Shown one piece after another: positions 25,701-35,111 of a stretch of 64,000 bases of DNA (positions are counted from its first letter, which is position 1; every line of letters begins with the position of its first letter). The DNA lies in assembly GCA_038235275.1 (NCBI GenBank), contig JBBSUC010000021.1:1-64000 (forward strand), written 5' to 3'. The notes under the pieces are model-generated. The model did not search any database. It worked only from the letters and a program-made list of their open reading frames with translations, and had not been told where the DNA came from. A program made the translations under genes and the position numbers. This stretch comes from Persicitalea sp038235275. GTDB taxonomy: Bacteria > Bacteroidota > Bacteroidia > Cytophagales > Spirosomataceae.

Positions 25701-27707
25701 GTCGATGGCCCCGTTCAGCTTGAGGTTATTATAGGTATAACCCTTCACGGACGCGCTCTGCACGGTGCCGTTCAGCCGGGCCTGCATGGTCTTGGGCGAG
25801 AAGCCGCGCCCGTCCACGTCGGTCGTAAGCGTTAGTCTGCCCAGTTCTTCGGGCGGCTGTTTCAGGAATTTGCCCATGTCGAATTCCGTGAAACTCAACG
25901 TCCCATTGTAAGTTGCGTTCACCGAATCAGTGGCATTTTTGACGTTCCCCGCGAAGGAACCATCACCCAGCGAAGTCGCGATGTTAGCATCCAGCGTAAT
26001 ATTATCCAGACCCCCCTTCACCTTTCCCGTGATATTCAGTTTCTCGGGTATTTCGATGGACGAAGGAATGGCGCTGTCGGGCAGCATCTTCATCAAATCC
26101 TGGCGGGTGGAGGTCATTTCATCGATCAAAATATTGACCGAAAGCTTGTCGGCGTTGGGCAAGCCGCTAATGCGGCCGCTCGTGCGAAGTACCGTTCCTT
26201 CCAGCGTACTAAAGTTGGCTTTGGAAATCACCATATTGTCCACCGTTCCGGTAATCAGCGCGTCGCCTTTCAGGATTCCGTTGGGACTTTTGGCAAAGGG
26301 AGGCGTGTCTTTCAGGTCGGGAACCAGCAGCAGCACGTCGCTGAACGCCAGTTGGCTGTTGACCAGCTTCATCCTGAGCTGCACTTTCCCGATGTCCTCG
26401 CTGAGTTGTGCCTGATTTTTGTATTGCAAAATCAACTCGTCGCGCAGTAGCGTCGAGGGCGTCTTCAAATACATATTTTTTAAAAAAGTCTGTTTCTCGG
26501 CGTAGGCAAAATCGGCTTTGGCCTGCTGCACCACAAAGCCGCTCTGCTCCCGAAAAGACGCCCGTTCCAAATTGCCGGAAATCTCGGCATCACTGAACTT
26601 GAAATTAGTCAGATCCGCCGTGAAATTACTGATACCCAAGTGCGAGAAGTCCATGCCCTTCGGCTGCTTCGGCGAATTGAAATCGTCGTACTTGAGGTCG
26701 TTGTTCGTCAGTTTGATGTTGCCGACGTTTATATTCCAGCCAGGCGTAGCGTCGCCCGGTGCCGGGCCGGCGGAAGTGGCTGGTGTTTCGGGCGTCGCCA
26801 CCTTCGCCATTTTCTTCTGCTCCACGAAGGCGGAGGTGTTTTCCAAAAGCACGTTCCTGACCGAAACTTGCTGGCTTTCGAGATAGGTTTTTTCGATGCG
26901 CCCCGCCAGCTTGCCTAGCTTGACGCCGCTTTTCAAGCCCGAGACCTCATCCGTAAAATTAAAAAGCAAGTCCTGCACGTTGAGCTCGCCCAACTGCACG
27001 TCCAGCGTGTCTATTTTGGCATCGTCCAGGGTCGATGGCTTAGTTTTATCAGGATCGGCGATGGTTTCCACCAGTGCTTCGTAGGTGCGCACGTCGGCGC
27101 GGGTGCCATTCAGCACCACGTTGGTGGGGTGGTATTGCGAAAGGGAGGGGTTGAATTTGGCAAATAAAACGCGGGCGTTGGAAATATTGGCGTCGGCGTC
27201 GGTGCCAATGACCGCATCCTTATACGTCAGGTGAACGCGCTTCAAAAGGAATTCATCCAGCCGCATCTCCAGTGGGCTGACGGTGGTGTCCACTGTCGTG
27301 GGTTCCGCGCTGGCGAAGGCGTCGGGAATAAACTGGAAGTTGAAGACGGTATCGGGCAGTGTGCGGTTCACTTTCAGGCGAATACCTTCCATCTCGACCT
27401 TGTTGATGCCGATGTTACCCTGGATGAGCGACCACATATCCAAGTCCACATACAGGCGTTCGCCCGCCACCAGCGTGTCACCCGATTTGTCCTCGATATA
27501 TACGCCTTCCAGCGATACCCAGTCGGGAACACCCAGTCGGATGGCCCGGATGTCCACGCGGGTTTTGAGTTTTTTACGTAAAAAGGAAGTGGCCTGTCTG
27601 GTAAGGAAGTTCTGCCCGGCGGTGGTTTCCAGCGTCCAGAAAGCGATGCCCACAAGCAGGAAAACGACCAGAAAGAGGATAGCCAGAGCGGTTATTGCTT
27701 TCTTCAT
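22740..27707 (-). CDS. tamB: TamB: translocation/assembly module, AsmA-like bridge protein
   Basis: 1655 residues with one N-terminal membrane anchor (about residues 5-27, AILFLVVFLLVGIAFW). A very long beta-rich region of repeating strands (for example LTLTTDVDGRG, LDLTAKANLNGEYP) follows, then the DUF490/TamB domain in the last 450 residues (GQLYLLGLYELTEGSYDLTF; LFQKDLRIE at the end). TamB spans the periplasm as a hydrophobic groove linking inner membrane to the Omp85 partner and is implicated in phospholipid transport and outer-membrane protein assembly. It is cotranscribed with tamL. Confidence 0.9.
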   Translation of the reverse strand: MKKAITALAILFLVVFLLVGIAFWTLETTAGQNFLTRQATSFLRKKLKTRVDIRAIRLGVPDWVSLEGVYIEDKSGDTLVAGERLYVDLDMWSLIQGNIGINKVEMEGIRLKVNRTLPDTVFNFQFIPDAFASAEPTTVDTTVSPLEMRLDEFLLKRVHLTYKDAVIGTDADANISNARVLFAKFNPSLSQYHPTNVVLNGTRADVRTYEALVETIADPDKTKPSTLDDAKIDTLDVQLGELNVQDLLFNFTDEVSGLKSGVKLGKLAGRIEKTYLESQQVSVRNVLLENTSAFVEQKKMAKVATPETPATSAGPAPGDATPGWNINVGNIKLTNNDLKYDDFNSPKQPKGMDFSHLGISNFTADLTNFKFSDAEISGNLERASFREQSGFVVQQAKADFAYAEKQTFLKNMYLKTPSTLLRDELILQYKNQAQLSEDIGKVQLRMKLVNSQLAFSDVLLLVPDLKDTPPFAKSPNGILKGDALITGTVDNMVISKANFSTLEGTVLRTSGRISGLPNADKLSVNILIDEMTSTRQDLMKMLPDSAIPSSIEIPEKLNITGKVKGGLDNITLDANIATSLGDGSFAGNVKNATDSVNATYNGTLSFTEFDMGKFLKQPPEELGRLTLTTDVDGRGFSPKTMQARLNGTVQSASVKGYTYNNLKLNGAIDNGLADFTAGIADSNIDLDLTAKANLNGEYPTVDANADIRKINLKALNLYEEALSLQGQIDANLTSTNPANPLGVIAVRNFVLTKDGEPVKLDSVDVRLTADGAVKDATVDAPFMQAHLSGTFDYARLADVVLTEINKYFTVPDVPYKAIEGPYDMKLDAQVVNHPFIQQFAPGLTKLDRVNFSAKIDSQLDTTMKMSLTMPLLEYDTMRIEGTNFIVSGNGREAAFAGNVGKLETSGFRVQKASLNGTLADNNALFTLMVRDSVNNLRHTVPGGLAYADSSYRFTLRDKLLLDYKTWDANATGYVQYGNAGLLAKDFGINRKGQSMNINSLTSEPNGPLSIKLDSLGIGQFIALATQDSTLANGKLNGEIVLKNYMETPSFTGDLLLKNLSVTQIPVGDLSINATNERADRIALDVKLNSDLNDMTLTGDYVLEGNNALNFDINMNRLSAKTLQAFSFGELERAQGALTGKLTVQGSTDSPRLNGQMKFDSVAFDVKQLGARYRFNGQTIDFKGQNIVFDNFTVQDSLNQKLTVDGNVSIANIPDVGYNLKIKASDFTVLDASRKDNDFFYGKGVIDMALNVKGKGSESVIDGTIKVKGGSDITVILPNDAAGAESGEGIVKFVDKSDSTNMAQSDTVKVNTSTMVDFASELSLNIEADDKSQFTIVIDELNGDNIKVKGNAQLNTGIAPNGQLYLLGLYELTEGSYDLTFEVLKKQFTIQKGSTILWTGDPMAAEVDITAIYTVKADLAALGVAPRDGLGKIPLDVQLKINGSLLNPNVTFDIVASSTLNRDDARSIDQNSGLTSLRNNPAELNKQVFALLILNKFLTDQAGSSSSSGLNAEGIARQSVSQLLTDQLNLLASDLIKGVNVNFNLNSQAEGGTARTDLNVGLSKQFLNDRLTVSVGRNFELENTGAAAGNSTNQIFDNVALNYALTKDGKYLVRAYRKNQYQAVLQGFIIETGVSFIVTLEYDKFRELFQKDLRIE

Positions 27708-27821
27708 GTAATTCGGTTAACGGTGGGCAGTTTTCGTCTGCCCGTCAACTTAAACGCTTATTTGTCCTTCTTGGATTTCACAAAAAAACGAAAAAGATAG
27801 ATGGATAGCTTAAAAAACAGC

Positions 27822-27867
27822 GGGTGATCGTAAAAAGTAATCCCTGTGATTGCTTTTACGACCACCC
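27822..27867 (-). terminator. Intrinsic terminator after the LolA-like gene
   Basis: Arms of about 20 bp (27822-27842 and 27848-27867, mostly paired: GGGTGaTCGTAAAA against TTTTACGAccACCC) with a short loop. On the minus strand the stem is followed by GCTGTTTTTT, a proper U-tract. It separates the LolA-like gene from tamB. Confidence 0.75.
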
Positions 27868-27892
27868 ACTCGATCAGTCTCGATTTGGGAAA

Positions 27893-28636
27893 TTACCGCT
27901 GGAAATTTTCCGGGGCGATGGTTTCGTTCACCGCCATCTCGGAGGTAATGGTAATTTTAGAATTGTCTTTACTGCTCATTTCGGTAAGCGTCGAGGGATA
28001 CATCAGACCATATTTCGACTTCTTGTAATTATCGTAATCAGTCGTGGTAACAATACCCGCCCAGGTTTGTTTCTCACGCTTGAGGGTTCCGGTCTTGGCG
28101 TCGAAGTAGAGATTGTACTTTATGCCCTGCCCTTGTAATTCCACATGGTTCACCGGTACGCCATCGATCTGATCCAGGCCCACGTAGGTTGCTACTAAAC
28201 TGCGCTCCTTATAGTTTATGAACGGCACCAGCAGGTCGTACATTTCCAGGCGCATACTTTCCTGCTCGGCCTGACTTAAGTCTTTTACCTGGTAGCGGGT
28301 CGCTTTGTCGCTGCCGCCGATAGGGATTTTCAACCACCCTTCGCTACCCTTCACGCCGTACACGAAGTCGCGCTTCATGATGGACTTGGTCTTGCTAATC
28401 GCCTTGTCGGCCATCGAAACGTAAATCTGCGAATCATAATCCGCCGAAGAAGTGGAACTATACGTCCGCTTGAGCGAGAAGTTGTTGACATTTTTCCAGA
28501 GACTTTCGCCCCCGGTGGCGGCGTAGTATTTGGCAAAGACCGAATCGACGGTCATATTTGCCTGACCAAAAGAAAAAGGGACACTTACGAGCAACGCAAA
28601 AGCCGCCGTAAGGAATTTTTTCGTGTGCAGTTTCAT
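27893..28636 (-). CDS. Periplasmic outer-membrane lipoprotein-sorting-like protein (LolA-like fold)
   Basis: 247 residues with a clear signal peptide (residues 1-25, ending VPFSFGQA). The mature part resembles the LolA/LolB-like half-barrel proteins common in Bacteroidota: an N-terminal helix DSVFAKYYAATGGESLW, then paired strands (FSLKRTYSSTSSADYDSQIYV; VNHVELQGQGIKYNLYFDAKTG) and a final LTEMSSKDNSKITITSEM. These proteins bind lipids or lipoproteins in the periplasm. Canonical LolA function is not demonstrated. It is upstream of tamB/tamL but separated by a terminator, so an envelope theme is plausible without direct coupling. Confidence 0.7.
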   Translation of the reverse strand: MKLHTKKFLTAAFALLVSVPFSFGQANMTVDSVFAKYYAATGGESLWKNVNNFSLKRTYSSTSSADYDSQIYVSMADKAISKTKSIMKRDFVYGVKGSEGWLKIPIGGSDKATRYQVKDLSQAEQESMRLEMYDLLVPFINYKERSLVATYVGLDQIDGVPVNHVELQGQGIKYNLYFDAKTGTLKREKQTWAGIVTTTDYDNYKKSKYGLMYPSTLTEMSSKDNSKITITSEMAVNETIAPENFQR

Positions 28637-28767
28637 AGCTATTGAAATTGTGATTTTATAAAAAATGTAAGGCCAGTCGATAAACGACTGCCTTTTTCAG
28701 ACAGAGTGGGTAGGTTAGGGTTTAATATTCCCTAAACCAACGTCTCACTGCAAAAATTGTTCCAGCG

Positions 28768-29604
28768 ATGAATCATCTTGAACTAAGCCTTGCCTTATCT
28801 GCCGAATATGCCGAAATCCTGATGGCCGAACTGGCCGAATTGGGTTTTGAGTCGTTTGTAGAAACCGACGAAGGGCTGGCCGCCTATATTTCCGAAGGCG
28901 AATTTTCCGAAGAAAACCTCCGGCAACTGCTAAGCAGGTACGAGTCAGCCACGTTCATAGATTATTCGTGGCACACGCTGGAAAAGAAAAACTGGAACGC
29001 CGAATGGGAGAGCAACTACGCGCCCATCGAAGTCGGCGACGCCGTGCGGGTGCGGGCTTTGTTTCACGAACCCGACGCACGTTTCCGGCACGAACTGGTC
29101 ATTACGCCCAAGATGTCGTTCGGTACGGGCCACCACGAAACCACCTGGCTGGTGATGAGCGAGCAGCTTAGCCTGCCGCACGCGGGCCGCGCCGTGCTGG
29201 ACGTCGGCTGCGGTACGGGCATCCTGGCGATTCTGGCCCGCAAACTCGGCGCAGCGGACCTGCTGGCCTTTGACATCGAGGAATGGGCGGTGGAAAATAC
29301 GCGGGAGAATTTTTCGTTAAATGAAGCCACCGAGCGGGCCGAGGTTTTTCAGGGAACAATCGTCGACGTGCCGCAAGACCGACGCTTCGGCGGCATCCTG
29401 GCCAATATCAATCGCAATATATTGTTAAACGAAATCCCGCGCTACGCGCAGCATCTCACGTCCGACGGCTGGTTAGTGGTCAGCGGCTTCTACGAAACCG
29501 ACGCCCCGGAAATCATCACCAAAGCCGAAAGCATCGGGCTGACCTTCCAGCGGATGAATACCCGGAATCAGTGGGCGATGGTGGTGTTCCAAAACGTGCC
29601 GTAG
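28768..29604 (+). CDS. prmA: Ribosomal protein L11 methyltransferase
   Basis: 278 residues, the usual PrmA length. An N-terminal substrate-binding domain (about residues 1-90) precedes the SAM-dependent methyltransferase domain: motif I VLDVGCGTGILAILARKLG (about residues 143-161), motif II DLLAFDIEEWAVENT, and the NPPY-like element as GILANINRNILL. PrmA trimethylates ribosomal protein L11 in the cytosol. The start is well separated from the divergent LolA-like gene by a 131-bp region that contains a CAGTCG/CGACTG hairpin (about 28674-28690) and GTTTAGGG-type inverted half-sites. Confidence 0.92.
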   Translation: MNHLELSLALSAEYAEILMAELAELGFESFVETDEGLAAYISEGEFSEENLRQLLSRYESATFIDYSWHTLEKKNWNAEWESNYAPIEVGDAVRVRALFHEPDARFRHELVITPKMSFGTGHHETTWLVMSEQLSLPHAGRAVLDVGCGTGILAILARKLGAADLLAFDIEEWAVENTRENFSLNEATERAEVFQGTIVDVPQDRRFGGILANINRNILLNEIPRYAQHLTSDGWLVVSGFYETDAPEIITKAESIGLTFQRMNTRNQWAMVVFQNVP

Positions 29605-29627
29605 GCACGACCGATAAATCTAATTTT

Positions 29628-32600
29628 ATGAAATTTAATCCCGTACTTTTTGCGCTTGCGGCTCTACTTTTTGCTAGTACCAACCTCCACGCCCAGAACC
29701 TGAAATTCTCCGAAGAACCCGGAGCTTTCATGGTCGAGGCTAAAAAGGTGATGCAGGAAAGCCGCAACCCGCTCTACGCCAAAGCTGCCGCCGAACTTGA
29801 TTCCATTTGGATGAGTGCACCCTCGGCGGCGCAGCAAGCACAATTCGCCACCATTATGCGTAAAACGGCGGCCAAGGGCCAGAAAGCGGGTCCCGTTTTC
29901 TACCTCCTCATGCGCAACTTCCGCACGGTCCTTACCCAGCCAGAGGCCGATGTGAACGGATTCCTGGCCACGCTCGACCGGGCCAGCGAACTCTACGACG
30001 GCAAGGTTTTCCAAAAGGTGTTGGAAAATATGCAGTTGCTGTTGGAAAAACGGCAGCTTTATTCTTCCAATTTCAACAAACTCTACGTAGTCGCCGGGAG
30101 CTACCGCTTCCGTTTCGACGACTCCAAACCCGACCAGGACGCCCCGACGACAGCGGCTCCCGCCAACGATGGCTGGGACACGCCCTCCGACACGGCCGCG
30201 CTCGTTTTGGTCACTACCGAACCGCTCCCGGCAATAACGGGCGCACTGCTTGACCTGAAGGATGCCGAATTTGCAATGGTTTCCGGCGGCGATTCCGCCG
30301 TATTCGGGCCGAGCACCGGAGCGGTATCGCTGCGCGGCGGTACGTTTGTGGGCAAGGGCGGTAAGTTCGACTGGACGGTGGCGGGCGTTCCCTCCATTTA
30401 CGCGGAATTTACGGATTACAGCTTCAATGTCGTCAACCCTAAACTGACCGTCGAGAATGCTTTCCTGAATGACAAAGCACGGCTTGAAAAGCCCGTGCAG
30501 GGCGTTTTTGAATTTAAGGCCACTCGACGTCCCGCCGGGAGACCCGCCACGTTCCCGCGTTTCGTGTCACGCAAGAACGACGCTGTACTGCGTAACACCC
30601 GCAAAAGCATGACTTATAAAGGCGGTTTCAGCCTGGTGGGAACGACGGTGTACAGCACCTCACTTACCGGCGAACCCGCGCAGGTGTTCGTGACGTATCA
30701 GGACAAACCCAGTTTCCGGGCCGCCAGCAAGCGATTCATCCTCACTGATTCGACGGTGGCGGCGAAAGTGGCGGAGTTTTCACTGCCGCTCGGCCGCGAC
30801 TCGGTCTATCATCCCGGCGTCCGTTTCCGGTACAGCGACGATGCGGGTCAACTGCGTCTCGAGCGGGCCGACGGCACACCCTACGCCGCATTGCCCTACA
30901 TCGACAGCTACCACAAAATGAACATCTGGGCCGAAGCGATGCGTTGGGATTTCCCTAAAGAGCAGGTGGATTTCTATATGATCGTGGGTAAAAAGGAGGT
31001 GCCCGCGCGGCTGGAATCCTTCGATTATTTTCGTAAGCAACGCTTTTCCGGCATCGCCGAAGACTTTGGTTTTCAGCCGCTGCTAATGGCGGCTAATTAC
31101 GTGCAGACCAAGAAAGTGCAGGCGTTCTCGCCCTATGACCTGGCCACGCAGTACCGTCAAGATGCCAACATTATGCGCAACGCCCTGGAAACCCTCGCCC
31201 TGGACGGCTATTTTGACAGCAATGCGGAAGCCGATGAGTTCCGGCTCAGCAAAAAGGGCATCATGTATATTCTCGCGAATCTGGACAAGAGCGATTACGA
31301 TAATTTTCAGATTATATCCCAGTACCAAACCAACAGCGAAACGGCCAACGCCAGCATTTCGCTCAAAGATACCCTGCTGACCGTGCGTGGTGTGGAGCGG
31401 TTCGTAGTCAGCGACTCGCTGAAAATTGTGGCCGTACCAGTCGACAAGCAAGTAGTCATCGGGCGTGGACGTGACTTTACGGTGAACGGTCAGCTCAAAT
31501 CGGCCAACTTCCGCTTTACGGGTAGCGGCTTGAAATTCAACTACGACCAGTTTTTCGTCAATCTTAACCAAGTGGATTCCATCACCTACACGCCGCAGGA
31601 GAAGTACGCCAAGGGCAAGACGGGCGAGGTGGGCGGCCACGTGAAATACGAGAAGGGCGGTACGTTCTATCTAAGCGATCCTAAGAACAAATCGGGGCGG
31701 CAGAAGGGCGGCAAGTCACCGCGCCTAGTAATTCCCGAAGGCATGACGGTCTTTTTCGACCAAGAAGTGCGTAAAGATTTGAAATACAACCGGGAGGTAT
31801 TTTTCAAAATACCAAAACTCGACTACGACAGTCTGGACAAGCGCGACGTGGTATTTCTGGGGACCTTCGACTCCGACGGCATTCTGCCGCCCTTCAAAAC
31901 GACGTTGAAGAGCATGGACGACAATTCACTGGGCTTCAAATACAAAGCCGCCGAAGCGATGAAACTATACCAGGGGAAATCAACGATAAAATTGAGCGAA
32001 CCGTTGGTTATGGATAACACGGGTCTGCGCACGGCGGGAACGCTGACACACTTGGCGGCTAGCCTGCCCGCCGAGGAAATGCTTCTGACAACGGACTCAC
32101 TATTGGCCTCCGGCAGCGAGGCTTCCATCAAAGAAGCCACTATTGGCAAGGGCTATTTTCCCAAAGTCGAACTGAAAAACTACTCGCTGCGGTGGTTCCC
32201 GAAGACGGACAGCATGTTCATCGCTACCAAGGGCAATGCCTTCAATTTTTATGCCGGTACTACGCAGTTAGAAGGAGGTCTGCTGATGCGTTCGGCGGGG
32301 CTGTACGGACGGGGTGAATTGAAGCGGAAAGACTCGGACCTGATTTCACAGGATATAAAATTCAATAAAGAGGGTTTTGTGGCCAACCAGTCGCAGTTTA
32401 CCGTGAACTCCGGGCAGGAGAAATCTTTCCGGCCCATTCTGTTGGGCAAAAACGTGGATGTTGATTTCAATATCGCTAAAAACTTGGTAGAGATGACCAC
32501 AACGGGTTCGGGCTTTGGCACCGATTCATCAGCGCTGGAATTTCCCTACGCCGCCTACCGCACCTCGATCAACAAAGCCCGCTGGAACATTGCTAACAAA

Positions 32601-34319
32601 ACCATCGCCATGAAGGGCGACGTGACCAATTCAACTTTCACGGCCACCGCTCCCGAACAGGAAGGGTTAGCCTTCAACGGCTCGGCGGCCGTTTACGAAA
32701 TCGAGAAAATGACGTTGAACGTCAGCGGTGTACCCTACGTTCGTACCGCCGATGTGAAAATCGTTCCCGATAAGGGCGTGGTAAGCGTACGCAAAAATGG
32801 TGAGATGACAGAGTTCAAGAACGCCCGCATCGAGATTGACACGCTCAACAGTTCGCACCGCCTGAAAGACGCCAATATCCGCATTGCTTCGCGCAACCAC
32901 TTTGAGGGTTCAGCGACGTACCAGTACGTGACTTCCCGCAAAGATACCTTCAATATCAAGATGGGTAACTTTGAGTTGCATGAGGTTGGGGACGCGGTAG
33001 CCAGTAATGCAAAAAAAGCTAAGAAGCCCGTTGCCTCCACCCTGGCAACCGGAGGTTACTACACCACAGCTCGCGCCCGAGTAACCGAAGATGACAAATT
33101 TCAGCTCGCCCCCCGGATGCAGTATAAGGGCGATGTCAACCTGATTGCCTACGAACCCGCGCTGCAACTCGACGGGCTGATCCGTCCGCAGTTGAAGCCC
33201 CGGCCCGATTTGTCCAGTTCCTGGATTACCTTCAAGGAGGACGGCACCGATTCGACGGGAATTATTACGATCAAGGTCAATAAGGATTTGAAAAACGAGG
33301 TCGAGCAGCCGCTCTTCGCCGGGCTGCATTACCGCTCCGGAGGGGGAATGTACCTGAGTTTTCTCTCCCCAAAATTCACCGAACGCGACCAGGATATTTA
33401 CACCGCTCAGGGAACCCTGCGCTATGATGAGGAGCAGAAAGCATTCGTTATCATGCCGCCGCCTGGTGCCGATAGTTTGGTCAACGAAACCAATGCCTTC
33501 GTATTTGATGACCAAAAGGGCGTGGCATCCTTTCACGGTCCGCTGCAAGTTACCGAACCCGCCCTGGGCCGCGCGGCGGGACAGGTGGACGTGCAGGTAG
33601 ACAGTGCGCGCTACGAGTTCAATACCCTATTGATGCTGAACCTGCCCGCGCTGGCTCCCATCGCGACCGAACTGGCCGCCAAAATCGTGCAGACGAACCT
33701 CGACGAGCAAAACAGCGACCCCGCCGAAGACGACCAAACGCGCCTGATTGCCAAACTCGCCGCCATCATTGGCCAGAAAGCCGCCGACGACTACCTGACT
33801 AAGACAGCCGCCGGGTACAAACCACTCTTCGAAGCCTCGCCCGAACTTGATGCTTCCATGGTGCTCTCCAATCTCAACCTGCGCTGGTCGGATGTTCACG
33901 GGGCGTATTTCTCAATGGGGCCAATCGGTATGTCTAACCTGGGTCGCAACGACATCAACGCTCAGATGGATGGACAATTCGAGCTGCGCCGCACCGATGT
34001 GGGCGACGAATTCAGCCTGTACCTCGAACTCTCGCCCGATGTGTGGTTCTTTATGGATTATGCGCAAAAGCAGTTGGGAATCGTGTCATCGGACGTCAAT
34101 TTCAACGACCAAATCACGGCAAAGTCCCAAAATGCTAAGGCCAAGGACGGCGCGTTGATTCCATTGGGATTTGAGGAAAAAAACCTGTTCCTCGACCGTT
34201 TTTCTGACTTCTATCAGCCCGCTTTGAAGAAAGCACGTATCGCCAAAGCCGCCGCCACGAAGAAAGAGGTTAAGAAGAAAACTGAGAAAAAGAAGGCTGA
34301 AACCACCGAAGGTTTCTAA
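29628..34319 (+). CDS. Very large secreted protein of unknown function (1563 residues)
   Basis: Start chosen at ATG 29628 because it begins a signal peptide (MKFNPVLFALAALLFASTNLHAQ). An in-frame ATG at 29571 lies inside prmA. The N-terminal 130 mature residues are helical. The rest is beta-rich with no recognised domain; a conserved-looking stretch (VYEIEKMTLNVSGVPYVRTA, about residues 1023-1042, followed by DVKIVPDKG) recalls LptA/OstA- or AsmA-like repeating strands. The tail is Lys-rich (KKEVKKKTEKKKAE). There is no T9SS C-terminal domain, lipobox or barrel end. It is presumably periplasmic or surface-attached and perhaps Cytophagales-specific. It follows prmA by 23 bp and precedes a strong hairpin; function not assigned. 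Confidence 0.75.
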   Translation: MKFNPVLFALAALLFASTNLHAQNLKFSEEPGAFMVEAKKVMQESRNPLYAKAAAELDSIWMSAPSAAQQAQFATIMRKTAAKGQKAGPVFYLLMRNFRTVLTQPEADVNGFLATLDRASELYDGKVFQKVLENMQLLLEKRQLYSSNFNKLYVVAGSYRFRFDDSKPDQDAPTTAAPANDGWDTPSDTAALVLVTTEPLPAITGALLDLKDAEFAMVSGGDSAVFGPSTGAVSLRGGTFVGKGGKFDWTVAGVPSIYAEFTDYSFNVVNPKLTVENAFLNDKARLEKPVQGVFEFKATRRPAGRPATFPRFVSRKNDAVLRNTRKSMTYKGGFSLVGTTVYSTSLTGEPAQVFVTYQDKPSFRAASKRFILTDSTVAAKVAEFSLPLGRDSVYHPGVRFRYSDDAGQLRLERADGTPYAALPYIDSYHKMNIWAEAMRWDFPKEQVDFYMIVGKKEVPARLESFDYFRKQRFSGIAEDFGFQPLLMAANYVQTKKVQAFSPYDLATQYRQDANIMRNALETLALDGYFDSNAEADEFRLSKKGIMYILANLDKSDYDNFQIISQYQTNSETANASISLKDTLLTVRGVERFVVSDSLKIVAVPVDKQVVIGRGRDFTVNGQLKSANFRFTGSGLKFNYDQFFVNLNQVDSITYTPQEKYAKGKTGEVGGHVKYEKGGTFYLSDPKNKSGRQKGGKSPRLVIPEGMTVFFDQEVRKDLKYNREVFFKIPKLDYDSLDKRDVVFLGTFDSDGILPPFKTTLKSMDDNSLGFKYKAAEAMKLYQGKSTIKLSEPLVMDNTGLRTAGTLTHLAASLPAEEMLLTTDSLLASGSEASIKEATIGKGYFPKVELKNYSLRWFPKTDSMFIATKGNAFNFYAGTTQLEGGLLMRSAGLYGRGELKRKDSDLISQDIKFNKEGFVANQSQFTVNSGQEKSFRPILLGKNVDVDFNIAKNLVEMTTTGSGFGTDSSALEFPYAAYRTSINKARWNIANKTIAMKGDVTNSTFTATAPEQEGLAFNGSAAVYEIEKMTLNVSGVPYVRTADVKIVPDKGVVSVRKNGEMTEFKNARIEIDTLNSSHRLKDANIRIASRNHFEGSATYQYVTSRKDTFNIKMGNFELHEVGDAVASNAKKAKKPVASTLATGGYYTTARARVTEDDKFQLAPRMQYKGDVNLIAYEPALQLDGLIRPQLKPRPDLSSSWITFKEDGTDSTGIITIKVNKDLKNEVEQPLFAGLHYRSGGGMYLSFLSPKFTERDQDIYTAQGTLRYDEEQKAFVIMPPPGADSLVNETNAFVFDDQKGVASFHGPLQVTEPALGRAAGQVDVQVDSARYEFNTLLMLNLPALAPIATELAAKIVQTNLDEQNSDPAEDDQTRLIAKLAAIIGQKAADDYLTKTAAGYKPLFEASPELDASMVLSNLNLRWSDVHGAYFSMGPIGMSNLGRNDINAQMDGQFELRRTDVGDEFSLYLELSPDVWFFMDYAQKQLGIVSSDVNFNDQITAKSQNAKAKDGALIPLGFEEKNLFLDRFSDFYQPALKKARIAKAAATKKEVKKKTEKKKAETTEGF

Positions 34320-34360
34320 AAATTGCCGCTATTCTGCAACTATTTTGTACATTAACGCAT

Positions 34361-34405
34361 TGTTAAGCCGAATAACCCGCTGCTACTTGGTTATTTGGCT
34401 TAACA
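34361..34405 (+). terminator. Hairpin terminator between the giant gene and plsY
   Basis: 17-bp arms with one mismatch (34361-34377, TGTTAAGCCGAATAACC, and 34389-34405) around an 11-nt loop, followed by TTGTATTTTTA. It lies 42 bp after the stop and 60 bp before plsY. Confidence 0.7.
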
Positions 34406-34464
34406 TTGTATTTTTATGCGCAAATTTAGGATTTTGCGCCCCACATCTTAAAATAGTACAAAAT

Positions 34465-35109
34465 ATGACGATCGGCTTGTTTCTTATTACTTTCATCGGT
34501 GCCTACCTCTTAGGCTCCATTCCCACTTCGGTTTGGTACGGTATCGGCTACTTCGGTGTGGACGTCCGGCAGCACGGCAGCGGTAATGCTGGCGCTACCA
34601 ATACGTTTCGGGTTTTAGGAAAAAGAGCGGGTACCATCGTGATGCTGATCGATATTTTAAAAGGCTGGACGGCTACCTGCCTGGCCTTGCTTTTGTTCTA
34701 TTTCAATGAAATAGGCACTGAGCAGATTCTCACCTACAAAATTGTCTTCGGCCTGGTTGCTATCGTGGGCCACATCTACCCGGTGTTCGTGAAATTCAAA
34801 GGCGGTAAGGGCGTGGCGACGTTGCTCGGCATGGTGCTGGCGGTCCACAGTGAACTGGCCTTAGTTTGCATCACCATTTTTATTCTGACGCTTGTCAGTT
34901 CGCAGTACGTTTCACTGAGTTCAATGCTGGCTACGCTGGCTTTTCCGGTAGTTTCGCTATTGGGCTTTTTTGGTCAGCCCGAAACCTTACTGGTCGTCTT
35001 CGGCTTCGTCATGTTCGTGCTGGTCGTTTTAACCCATAAAAAGAACATCAGCCGACTATTAACAGGCAGCGAAAGTCGGGTAAATATCTTTGGGGGGAAG
35101 AAAGAGTAG
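34465..35109 (+). CDS. plsY: Glycerol-3-phosphate acyltransferase PlsY
   Basis: 214 residues from ATG 34465 (MTIGLFLITFIGAYLLGSIP). The longer frame from 34345 would translate the upstream terminator hairpin and is rejected. Five or six membrane segments and the three PlsY motifs are visible: GSIPTSVWYG, HGSGNAGATNTFRVLGKRAG, and KFKGGKGVATLLG. The enzyme acylates sn-1 of glycerol 3-phosphate using acyl-phosphate made by PlsX, which is encoded at 51558 in this window. It ends 2 bp before a long terminator. Confidence 0.93.
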   Translation: MTIGLFLITFIGAYLLGSIPTSVWYGIGYFGVDVRQHGSGNAGATNTFRVLGKRAGTIVMLIDILKGWTATCLALLLFYFNEIGTEQILTYKIVFGLVAIVGHIYPVFVKFKGGKGVATLLGMVLAVHSELALVCITIFILTLVSSQYVSLSSMLATLAFPVVSLLGFFGQPETLLVVFGFVMFVLVVLTHKKNISRLLTGSESRVNIFGGKKE

Positions 35110-35111
35110 CT

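Noticed and set aside
28674..28690. CAGTCG/CGACTG hairpin as a terminator
   Set aside because: It lies in the divergent region between the LolA-like gene and prmA with no plus-strand gene upstream, so it is at most a 5'-leader structure.
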